Below are positions 1 through 6,277 of a stretch of DNA of 22,783 nt, in pieces. Under the pieces are notes generated by a model. That model saw nothing but the letters and a program-made list of their open reading frames with translations. It searched no databases and had not been told where the DNA came from. Position numbers and translations under genes: made by a program. The stretch is from Clostridia bacterium (GTDB taxonomy: Bacteria > Bacillota > Clostridia > UBA1381). The DNA is taken from assembly GCA_900751685.1 (NCBI GenBank), contig CAADSR010000110.1, forward strand, positions 1 to 22,783, written 5' to 3'. Each line of letters begins with the position of its first letter. Within the stretch, counting starts at the first letter, position 1.

Positions 1-1
1 T

Positions 2-1051
2 GTGGAGGCGGATTCTTCCGTGAGGGAACAATTTACATCCTTATTGGATACTTTCACCCTGCAATTTGACCAGGACGAGGTACACGACCTTTCCAATGTG
101 GCGGAAGGCCACCGTGTCTTTTCAGATGACAAATATAAAGTATCCTTAAAAATCCCTGCAAATTGGATCCAGTACACGTCCTCCTCAAAAAATGTTGAAA
201 ATGAATTTACCTTCTACCCCCTCAGCCGAAAGGATTACGTTTCACGGATCTTTTTAGGGATCTATTCAAAAACCGATGCAGTAAACGCAAAAACACTTGC
301 TGAGGCAGACCGTGAAAATACGGTCGCCGTTTACGGAAAGCTTTCCTCCTGCACAGAGGTATCCCCTACCAGGATCGCCGGGGGCTCCGGCTACCGCTAC
401 AGCCAGACCTTAGCTGGCAGCAAGCACGATTTTGTAAAGACGGATGTCTTCTTTGATGTGGGAGACTATGTTTACAATATTGCAATAGCCCTTCCAGCCC
501 CATTGGATGAAAAAGCTTTAGACACGATCCTTCTCAGCGTGGAAGCAGAGCTTCTGGATGCACAAGAGATCGGAAGCCTTTTACGCAATGATTTGGATGA
601 CACAACACTGCTTCCAATTGAAACAGACCTATGGAGCCTGGAGCGTCCATCCACCTGGAAAACAGTGGGGACTCCTACGGGTACAAGTACAATCTTCCTT
701 GACACCAAAACGGAATCCTCCGCCATCATCCAGGCTTCGTCTGTGATGGATAATTCAGTAAGCCTGGAGGACTTAAAGCGTTATGTAAAAGAAGAATTGG
801 CCCAGCAGAAAAAAAATCTTAATGCCGATGTAGCAGAATCTGTATCCATGGTAGACATCAATGATTCTACCTTCTTAAAATATGCCCTCAAGGTGGAAGA
901 CAAGGATGCCGTCCTTTACCATACGATATATACCCTTCAAAAAAACAAAAGGATCTACCGCTTTATCCTTGTAGAAAGAGAAGAATTTTATGGCGGGCAA
1001 AGCTCTAAGATATTTGAAGAAATGTTAAAATCCTTTCAGCTCTTAAAATAA
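2..1051 (+). CDS. PsbP-like tandem-repeat protein, 3' part of gene (5' end outside window)
   Basis: No specific function is recognised. The visible 349 residues contain two full copies of a roughly 145-residue alpha/beta unit. One copy starts near residue 45 (YKVSLKIPANW) and the other near residue 210 (LWSLERPSTWK). Each has a long helix after a Thr/Asp-rich turn, ends with an aromatic strand (VYNIAIALP; IYRFILVER), and closes with an amphipathic helix. Residues 6-21 (VREQFTSLLDTFTLQF) resemble the closing helix of the last copy (SSKIFEEMLKSFQLLK). I infer that at least one more repeat lies upstream, so the GTG at base 2 is probably an internal codon and not the start. The strand pattern recalls the PsbP/MOG1 fold seen in many Clostridia lipoproteins and surface proteins. 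The N-terminus, and so any signal peptide, is not visible. The stop is TAA and a hairpin follows. The reading frame is certain; the family assignment is an inference. Confidence 0.7.
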   Translation: MEADSSVREQFTSLLDTFTLQFDQDEVHDLSNVAEGHRVFSDDKYKVSLKIPANWIQYTSSSKNVENEFTFYPLSRKDYVSRIFLGIYSKTDAVNAKTLAEADRENTVAVYGKLSSCTEVSPTRIAGGSGYRYSQTLAGSKHDFVKTDVFFDVGDYVYNIAIALPAPLDEKALDTILLSVEAELLDAQEIGSLLRNDLDDTTLLPIETDLWSLERPSTWKTVGTPTGTSTIFLDTKTESSAIIQASSVMDNSVSLEDLKRYVKEELAQQKKNLNADVAESVSMVDINDSTFLKYALKVEDKDAVLYHTIYTLQKNKRIYRFILVEREEFYGGQSSKIFEEMLKSFQLLK

Positions 1052-1077
1052 TACCTCCTTTAGAAAGATAACATTTT

Positions 1078-1121
1078 ATGATGAAAGGCCTGTGTTTTTG
1101 CAAATGCAGGCCTTTCATCAT
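1078..1121 (+). terminator. Hairpin after the PsbP-like gene, possible terminator
   Basis: A perfect 15-bp inverted repeat: ATGATGAAAGGCCTG at 1078-1092 and its complement at 1107-1121, with a 14-base loop. It starts 26 bases after the stop codon. The downstream side is A/T-rich but lacks a clean U run (AGGCAAAATAATTCTATTTT), so the terminator call rests mainly on stem strength and position. Confidence 0.5.
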
Positions 1122-1266
1122 AGGCAAAATAATTCTATTTTAAAAGGCTGCCGCACTGCAGATCCAGCTGCATTTCAGGCGCATTTTTTAAATTCCATAA
1201 AAGCCCTTATTTTAAAATTATTTTCAATTTATTTTTCTAAAATTTACGCGTTTTCCCCGGTTTTGA
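1122..1266. other. AT-rich intergenic stretch, no gene seen
   Basis: This lies between the hairpin and the OLE promoter. It contains A/T runs and a short GC patch around 1147-1186 (CTGCAGATCCAGCTGCA has partial dyad symmetry). No coding frame with a ribosome binding site was found. Confidence 0.5.
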
Positions 1267-1309
1267 TTGACTTTTTGCCTGAAATATGCTATATTAAGTC
1301 TGATATAAT
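1267..1309 (+). promoter_or_regulatory. Promoter region of the OLE RNA / oapA-dxs operon
   Basis: Two candidate sigma-A elements are visible. The first has -35 TTGACT at 1267-1272, a 17-base spacer and -10 TATATT at 1290-1295. The second is an extended -10, TGATATAAT (1301-1309; TG-N-TATAAT), which would start transcription near 1316. The large structured RNA begins immediately downstream. The 13 bases TCTGATATAATAG around the second -10 recur exactly in the murA promoter. Confidence 0.75.
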
Positions 1310-1638
1310 AGTGGTGCAGTATTCTAGTCAGTTCTGCATATTCGTAAGACGGGCCTAAAAATCCGTTAAATGGCACATCGATGAAGTTCCTGGTGTTTTG
1401 CTTTGAACGCCCAGTTTGGGGCTGATGCTGGGAGTTAAGGTTTAGGGGCAGTTTCCAATGGCATGGAATTCCTGACCCCTTTTCCGTGGAGGCCTATGAC
1501 TGTAGCAGCCTCTGACACCTCCGGGTGCAAGCTGTTACGGCATAGGGGAAAACCTGCGTTGCGGTTAGTACGGCGGCAGTTCCAAAAGGGCTGCTGCCGG
1601 AATGCTGTGGGCAGCGTAGCCAGCCTTGAGTGGCTATG

Positions 1639-1650
1639 GCGGATGGATGT
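1639..1650 (+). repeat. GCGGATGGATGT, copy 1 of a 12-nt repeat in the OLE RNA
   Basis: Exact 12-base direct repeat of 1767-1778, starting 128 bases apart. Copy 1 forms the base of the bulged hairpin 1641-1696: GGATG pairs with CATCC 1692-1696, and GATG pairs with CATC 1687-1690. Confidence 0.8.
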
Positions 1651-1766
1651 TCATCCCGGCATGTGTTTTGGCCAGACACTGCCGGGCATCGCATCCTGAA
1701 ACCATCGTTGCAAAAGAGGATAAGGATATGAAAGACTGTATGGGAAAACCTCTAGGCTGTTGCGTT

Positions 1767-1778
1767 GCGGATGGATGT
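1767..1778 (+). repeat. GCGGATGGATGT, copy 2 of a 12-nt repeat in the OLE RNA
   Basis: Exact second copy of 1639-1650. Most of it lies in the loop of a possible stem, TGCGTTGC 1761-1768 with GCAATGCG 1785-1792 (G-U pairs allowed). Its structural setting therefore differs from that of copy 1. Confidence 0.8.
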
Positions 1779-1812
1779 GGGATTGCAATGCGGACTCAGT
1801 GGTAGTCCGGTC

Positions 1813-1834
1813 AAATATATGGTAACATATATTT
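1813..1834 (+). other. GUAA-capped hairpin in the 3' part of the OLE RNA
   Basis: AAATATATG (1813-1821) and CATATATTT (1826-1834) form a perfect 9-bp stem closed by GTAA, a GNRA-class tetraloop. Such loops often dock into receptors elsewhere in large RNAs. It belongs to the OLE RNA and is not a terminator, because no U run follows. Confidence 0.75.
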
Positions 1835-1957
1835 ATCTGCCTTTAATGGGAAACCGCTGTTTTGGCGACAGAACAGCAGGCAGTTGGGAAAGCCTACCGG
1901 ACCTTAAGCCGTAAAATTTACCTCATTCATTACCCTATTATGTCATTTATTTAAAAA

Positions 1958-1975
1958 GGAGAGTGTTATGGTTTG
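1958..1975 (+). promoter_or_regulatory. Ribosome binding site and TTG start of oapA, overlapped by an out-of-frame ATG
   Basis: GGAG (1958-1961, within AAAAAGGAGAG) lies 11 bases before TTG 1973-1975, the first possible start in the oapA frame. A better-spaced ATG at 1968-1970 is in another frame. It reads only 23 codons, to TAG at 2037-2039. Which start ribosomes use decides OapA yield. Confidence 0.6.
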
Positions 1976-2602
1976 GACAAACCACCGAAACCTAGAAATA
2001 AAAAAAGTTTCCAAGTTGCAAAACCCGATCAAAATGTAGCTGTAAGCCATAAATGGACTGTTATCGTGATTTTGACATCCTTTTTTTTATCCATTATATT
2101 CAGCGCTGTGACTTCGTCGATGTTGGAGCAGTTAAACATTTCCTGGGCTTTTGTCATTTTGTTTATGATCGTATTTCTGAATGTTTTGTTCGATGTTGTA
2201 GGCACTGCCGTGATTTCTGCACAGGAAGCGCCTTTTCACTCCCTGGCCGCAAGGCGTGTGCGTGGCGCACGTGAAAGTGTTTCTATTATACGCCATGCCC
2301 CTCAGGTATCCAACTTATGTAATGACGTCATTGGTGATATTGCTGGCATTATCAGTGGTGCTGCCGTTGCGTTGATTATTGCAGAGCTGGTTGCCACATT
2401 TGGCTTTACAAGCATGATCCCCAGTCTTGCCCTTACCGGCCTGGTCAGTGCAATGACGATCGGCGGAAAAGCTTTTTGCAAAGGGCTTGCAATGAAAAAT
2501 TGTAATTCCATTGTATTTTTTATCGGTAAATTAATAGGGATCGTAAACTTGCTTTTACATCCTTTTCGTAATATAAAAAAACTCAACTCCGGAGACAGAT
2601 AG
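1973..2602 (+). CDS. oapA: OLE-associated membrane protein OapA
   Basis: A 209-residue integral membrane protein. The N-terminus is basic (about residues 1-27). Hydrophobic segments lie near residues 28-48, 57-82, 120-141 and 146-165, with a further hydrophobic stretch at 179-196, and the C-terminal tail is basic. Between the second and third segments is a positively charged loop (LAARRVRGAR, 91-100) suited to RNA contact. It is followed by DVIGD (118-122), which matches the DxxxD motif described as important in OapA. In known systems OapA binds OLE RNA and holds it at the inner membrane, probably as a dimer. Placement directly after a 600-nt structured RNA and 15 bases before dxs fits this family. 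The start is TTG, because no ATG or GTG occurs in frame near the ribosome binding site. Assignment rests on context, topology and motif. Confidence 0.85.
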   Translation: MDKPPKPRNKKSFQVAKPDQNVAVSHKWTVIVILTSFFLSIIFSAVTSSMLEQLNISWAFVILFMIVFLNVLFDVVGTAVISAQEAPFHSLAARRVRGARESVSIIRHAPQVSNLCNDVIGDIAGIISGAAVALIIAELVATFGFTSMIPSLALTGLVSAMTIGGKAFCKGLAMKNCNSIVFFIGKLIGIVNLLLHPFRNIKKLNSGDR

Positions 2603-2617
2603 AAAGCAGTAACTGTT

Positions 2618-4477
2618 ATGGATCATTTACTAGACAGTATTGACTGTCCACAGGCTTTAAAAAAACTACAGCCGCAGCAGTTAAAACAATTGTGCGGTGA
2701 AATACGTGATTTCTTAATCAGCAGTGTGTCAAAGACAGGCGGCCATCTTGCATCAAATTTAGGTGTGGTGGAATTAACCGTCGCATTGCACACTGTTTTT
2801 GACGTGCCGGAAGATAAATTTATTTTTGATGTAGGGCATCAGTCCTATGTACATAAGATCCTTACAGGACGGAAGCAGGAGTTTGATACCCTCCGCCAAT
2901 TCGGAGGCCTGTCCGGATTCCCAAAACGTTCTGAAAGTGAGGCGGATACCTTTAATACCGGCCACAGCTCTACTTCTATCTCCGCCGCCTTAGGGATCGC
3001 CCGCGGGCGCGATCTATCTGGGGAACATTACAATGTGGTTGCCGTCTTTGGAGATGGCGCGTTGACCGGCGGTATGATGTATGAGGCCATGAATGATGCC
3101 GGCCATTCTAAAACACCGCTTATCCTTATTTTAAACGACAATACCATGTCCATTTCAAAAAATGTGGGCGCTGTATCACAGTATCTCCGGAACCTGCGCC
3201 TAAAGCCCGGTTATTTCCGCTCTAAAGAAGTTATTGAAAATACTTTGAAACGGATCCCCGCAGTCGGCGAAAGTGCAGCAAATGCCATCCGCCAGGTCAA
3301 GCGGGCCGTGCGGAAAGTAATTTTGCCCACCACTATGTTTGATAATCTTGGCTTTGAGTATATGGGCCCGATTGACGGGCATGATATCAAGACCTTGATC
3401 AATGTTTTTTCCCATGCGAAAAAACTGGATAAACCCGTGTTTATCCATGTACTCACCAAAAAAGGGAAAGGGTATATCCATGCGGAAGCAAACCCGCGTA
3501 AATTTCATGGGATCACTCCTTTCGATATTTCTTCTGGAGAGACAGCTTCCGGAAAAGAAACATATTCTGACCGTTTCGGCGCGACCCTGCTCCGTCTGGC
3601 AGAGCAAAATAAAAAGGTGGTAGCCATTACCGGTGCGATGCCCAACGGGACAGGCCTGGAAGCCTTCAGCCGGAAATTTAAAGACCGTTTCTTTGATGTA
3701 GGGATCGCAGAGCAGCATGGTGTCACGCTTTCCGCCGGCCTTGCCACCACAGGCTATATCCCGGTCATCCCGCTCTATTCTTCTTTCTTACAACGCGCTT
3801 ATGACCAGACACTGCACGATGTCTGTCTTCAAAACCTGCATGTCGTCTTCCCTATTGACCGGGCAGGTATTGTGGGTTCAGATGGCGAGACCCATCAGGG
3901 GATCTATGATATCTCATATTTGTCCCATATGCCGAATATGTGCATCCTGTCACCGGCAAACTTTTCAGAATTTGAGCAGATGCTGGATTATGCGGTCAAC
4001 CAGCATAAGGGCCCGATTGCAGTCCGGTATCCCCGGGGGAACACGCAAGCTTCTTTTGCGGCAGCTCCATTTGTTTTCGGACAGGCACTGCCGGTCCGCA
4101 GGGGAAACGATATTTCAATTATCACCTCTGGCCGTATGGTGTGCCGGGCAGAAGAGATCGCTGCACGGATTGCGGATAAAATTGATTGTGAGATCCTGGC
4201 ACTGCCAACGATTAAACCTTTGGATGAAGCGGCAGTCCTGGCAACAGCCCAAAAGACAAAGCGTGTTATTACGTTAGAAGATAATGTCCGCATTGGGGGG
4301 ATCGGCTCTCTGGTTGCATCCGTATTAGAAGAGCACCAGGTTTGTGCCTCCTTCCACTGTTTTGGATTTCCAGACCAGCCGGTGATCCAAGGTTCTATTG
4401 ATGCCCTGGACCAGCTCTACGGCTTGGATGCTGCTTCGATCGCAGCGTATTTGTTAGGAGAAAAAAATAATGAATAA
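2618..4477 (+). CDS. dxs: 1-deoxy-D-xylulose-5-phosphate synthase
   Basis: First enzyme of the MEP isoprenoid pathway. It condenses pyruvate and glyceraldehyde 3-phosphate, using thiamine diphosphate and Mg2+, to give DXP. The length of 619 residues is normal. Visible landmarks are HLASNLGVVEL near 43-53, DVGHQ (71-75), the TPP/Mg motif GDGALTGG (145-152) with N173, and GPIDGHD. In the second domain, FDVGIAEQHG carries the TPP-activating Glu365, followed by AYDQTLHDV and DRAGIVGSDGETHQG. The ATG lies 15 bases after the oapA stop and has only a weak Shine-Dalgarno (GGAGACAG, rather far upstream), so translation may be coupled to oapA. The 3' end overlaps tlyA by 8 bases. dxs is a regular neighbour of the OLE locus. 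Confidence 0.97.
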   Translation: MDHLLDSIDCPQALKKLQPQQLKQLCGEIRDFLISSVSKTGGHLASNLGVVELTVALHTVFDVPEDKFIFDVGHQSYVHKILTGRKQEFDTLRQFGGLSGFPKRSESEADTFNTGHSSTSISAALGIARGRDLSGEHYNVVAVFGDGALTGGMMYEAMNDAGHSKTPLILILNDNTMSISKNVGAVSQYLRNLRLKPGYFRSKEVIENTLKRIPAVGESAANAIRQVKRAVRKVILPTTMFDNLGFEYMGPIDGHDIKTLINVFSHAKKLDKPVFIHVLTKKGKGYIHAEANPRKFHGITPFDISSGETASGKETYSDRFGATLLRLAEQNKKVVAITGAMPNGTGLEAFSRKFKDRFFDVGIAEQHGVTLSAGLATTGYIPVIPLYSSFLQRAYDQTLHDVCLQNLHVVFPIDRAGIVGSDGETHQGIYDISYLSHMPNMCILSPANFSEFEQMLDYAVNQHKGPIAVRYPRGNTQASFAAAPFVFGQALPVRRGNDISIITSGRMVCRAEEIAARIADKIDCEILALPTIKPLDEAAVLATAQKTKRVITLEDNVRIGGIGSLVASVLEEHQVCASFHCFGFPDQPVIQGSIDALDQLYGLDAASIAAYLLGEKNNE

Positions 4478-5273
4478 AATTCGTCTTGATGTATTCCTTA
4501 CGGAAAAAGGCCTTGTCCCCAGCAGGGAACGTGCCAAAGCATTGATCATGGCAGGCCAGGTCTATATTGACAATCAAAAATGTGATAAAGCAGGCCTCCT
4601 AGTTGACCCGGAAACAACCACCCCAGAAATACGCGGCGAGGCCCTCCGCTATGTGAGCCGGGGCGGGCTGAAATTAGAAAAGGCGATGCAGTGTTTCCCT
4701 CTGGTTTTAGAAGGGAAAACAACCATGGACATCGGCGCGTCTACCGGCGGGTTTACCGATTGTATGCTTCAAAACGGGGCTAAAAAAGTATTTGCCGTAG
4801 ATGTAGGATATGGCCAATTCGCATGGAAGCTCCGCCAGGACCCACGTGTTGTCAATATGGAGCGTACAAACATCCGTTATGTGACACCGGAAGACATTGG
4901 TGAAGCCATTGATTTTGCTTCGATCGATGTTTCTTTTATTTCGTTAAAGCTCGTGCTTCCTGTAGCAAAAACACTGCTTTGCGAAACTGGGGAAATCGTT
5001 GCATTGATCAAGCCGCAATTTGAAGCAGGCCGTGGACAAGTAGGCAAAAAAGGAGTCGTTAAGGATAAGCAGGTGCATCTGGAAGTGATCCACACTGTTC
5101 TTGACTTTGCAGCATCGGCCGGTCTGTATGCTGCGGGACTTTCCTATTCCCCAATCAAAGGACCTGAGGGAAACATCGAATACCTTGCTTATTTTACCAA
5201 GGCGCCTTGTGCTTCCCCTGTTACAAAAGAAATGATAGACCAAACGGTCAATGCGTCCCATGAGCAATTATAA
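4470..5273 (+). CDS. tlyA: TlyA-family rRNA (cytidine-2'-O)-methyltransferase
   Basis: A 267-residue protein. It has an N-terminal S4 RNA-binding domain (about 1-65; RLDVFLTEKGLVPSRERAK, YVSRGGLKL at 61-69) and then an FtsJ/RrmJ-type SAM methyltransferase domain with motif I MDIGASTGGFTDCML at 86-100. Later motifs are SIDVSFISLK and KPQFEAGRGQVGKKG. The family (YqxC in Bacillus; once named hemolysin) 2'-O-methylates rRNA in mycobacteria and relatives. The start overlaps the end of dxs by 8 bases and has AGGAG at 4456-4460, nine bases upstream, so expression is translationally coupled. tlyA also follows dxs in other OLE-bearing genomes. The exact rRNA target in this organism is not known. Confidence 0.93.
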   Translation: MNKIRLDVFLTEKGLVPSRERAKALIMAGQVYIDNQKCDKAGLLVDPETTTPEIRGEALRYVSRGGLKLEKAMQCFPLVLEGKTTMDIGASTGGFTDCMLQNGAKKVFAVDVGYGQFAWKLRQDPRVVNMERTNIRYVTPEDIGEAIDFASIDVSFISLKLVLPVAKTLLCETGEIVALIKPQFEAGRGQVGKKGVVKDKQVHLEVIHTVLDFAASAGLYAAGLSYSPIKGPEGNIEYLAYFTKAPCASPVTKEMIDQTVNASHEQL

Positions 5274-5288
5274 ACAAGGAGGGAACCA

Positions 5289-6173
5289 ATGTTTTTAGCT
5301 GATCATATGGTTTTGTCCGGGCACCGGGCATTGATCCACTCTTATGCGAAAATCAATCTATCCCTGGATGTCCTGGGCAAACGTGACAACGGATACCATG
5401 ATGTTGAAATGATTATGCAGACGCTGAACCTGTTTGACCTTTTAATGATCGACCGCACGGAGAGAGGGGTCTCTGTTGCTACCAACCTCAAGTACTTGCC
5501 CACTGGAGAAAAGAATCTTGCTTACCGGGCCGCAAAGGCATTTTTTGAAGCAACTGGCCTCCCGGGTGGGGTCCGGATTAATATCCAAAAAAATATTCCG
5601 GTAGCTGCCGGGCTTGCGGGAGGAAGCGGGAACAGTGCCGCGGTCCTCTGTGCGATGAATGCATTATTTAATGCCGGGTTGTCTGAACAACAGCTCTGTG
5701 AAATCAGCGCCCCCCTCGGGGCTGATATTCCTTATTGCCTTACCGGCGGGACACAGCTTGCCCAAGGGATCGGTGAAAAGCTGACCTCCCTTGCTCCCTT
5801 GCCTAAAACAACTGTATTGCTTGTAAAACCGCCAATCAACATTTCAACGGCTGCAGTCTACGCGCAAATCGATTCTGCCCCTATTGCCAAACGCCCTGAT
5901 ACCAGAGAGCTTATTTCTGCATTGGAGCAAGCAGACCTTAGGGCGGTTTCTTCCGGCCTTTGCAATGTTATGGAATCCGTTACTTCCAGGATGCATCCTG
6001 TGATTCGTGGGATCCGTGAAAAGATGCTTTTAAACGGAGCCCTAGGCTCCATTATGAGCGGCAGCGGCCCAACTGTTTTCGGCTTATTTTTAGACGAAAA
6101 AAAAGCAAAACAATCTGCAGATAGTTTTGCACTTCAGTTTAAAGATGTATTTTTGACAAAGACATTAAATTAA
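5289..6173 (+). CDS. ispE: 4-diphosphocytidyl-2-C-methyl-D-erythritol kinase
   Basis: A GHMP-family kinase of the MEP pathway. It phosphorylates the 2-hydroxyl of CDP-methylerythritol using ATP. The 294 residues include the N-terminal AKINLSLDVLGKRDNGYHD with substrate-binding Lys21, the glycine-rich ATP loop IPVAAGLAGGSGNSAA (103-118), LGADIPYCL with catalytic Asp146, and a C-terminal SGSGPTVFGLF motif. A strong AAGGAGGG lies just before the ATG. The N-terminus is about ten residues longer than usual, so Met7 is a possible alternative, but spacing favours Met1. It is 15 bases after tlyA and is the last gene of the OLE operon, so two MEP enzymes (Dxs, IspE) share a transcript with the RNA. 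Confidence 0.95.
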   Translation: MFLADHMVLSGHRALIHSYAKINLSLDVLGKRDNGYHDVEMIMQTLNLFDLLMIDRTERGVSVATNLKYLPTGEKNLAYRAAKAFFEATGLPGGVRINIQKNIPVAAGLAGGSGNSAAVLCAMNALFNAGLSEQQLCEISAPLGADIPYCLTGGTQLAQGIGEKLTSLAPLPKTTVLLVKPPINISTAAVYAQIDSAPIAKRPDTRELISALEQADLRAVSSGLCNVMESVTSRMHPVIRGIREKMLLNGALGSIMSGSGPTVFGLFLDEKKAKQSADSFALQFKDVFLTKTLN

Positions 6174-6192
6174 TTGCCACACATTTAATTCT

Positions 6193-6249
6193 AAAGTGGT
6201 ATAAAAATAAGAGATGCGTTTTTCGTGCCTCTTATTTTTATACCACTTT
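6193..6249. terminator. Bidirectional terminator between ispE and the converging gene
   Basis: A 21-bp perfect inverted repeat: AAAGTGGTATAAAAATAAGAG at 6193-6213 and its complement at 6229-6249. After an A/C mismatch it extends by TGCG/CGTG around a TTTTT loop. It starts 20 bases after the ispE stop and ends 28 bases before the last base of the minus-strand gene, so it can end transcripts from both sides. Confidence 0.85.
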
Positions 6250-6277
6250 TAAAATGAAACGGGCATTTTTTATTTTT

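Larger units (their letters stand above)
1312..1922 (+). ncRNA. ole: OLE RNA (ornate large extremophilic RNA), approximate ends
   Basis: This is a structured RNA of about 600 nt with no credible protein gene. Stems seen directly include: GTAGCAG 1502-1508 with CTGTTAC 1532-1538, nested inside CCTATG 1493-1498 with CATAGG 1541-1546; a 9-bp stem, CGGCGGCAG 1571-1579 with CTGCTGCCG 1591-1599; TAGCCA 1617-1622 with TGGCTA 1631-1636; a long bulged hairpin at 1641-1696; CGGACT 1791-1796 with AGTCCG 1804-1809; a perfect 9-bp stem capped by GTAA at 1813-1834; and CTGCC 1837-1841 with GGCAG 1879-1883 around GCTGTT/AACAGC. Weak closing pairs may join GTAA 1344-1347 and ACGG 1349-1352 to CCGT 1909-1912 and TTAC 1918-1921. 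In known genomes OLE RNA (about 600 nt) lies directly before the gene for its membrane partner OapA and near dxs and tlyA, exactly as here. OLE-OapA complexes localise to the membrane and affect tolerance of cold, short-chain alcohols and Mg2+ stress. Identity is inferred from size, structure and context; no covariance search was run. No terminator precedes oapA, so the RNA is probably co-transcribed with it and processed. Confidence 0.85.

Noticed and set aside
1463..1699. Open frames of 66-78 codons on both strands inside 1463-1699
   Set aside because: They have no ribosome binding site and odd composition, and they overlap the densest RNA stems. They are chance frames in the OLE RNA.
1312..1922. 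Other large RNAs: RNase P RNA, tmRNA, group I or II intron
   Set aside because: The conserved RNase P core, a tmRNA tRNA-like end, a domain V and a reverse transcriptase or other intron protein are all missing. The oapA-dxs context favours OLE.
2590..2612. A GAG-CAG-TAG-CAG series before dxs as a TRAP binding site
   Set aside because: There are only four triplets, two of them CAG, with uneven 1-4 base spacing. TRAP sites have about 9-11 GAG/UAG triplets spaced by 2-3 bases.
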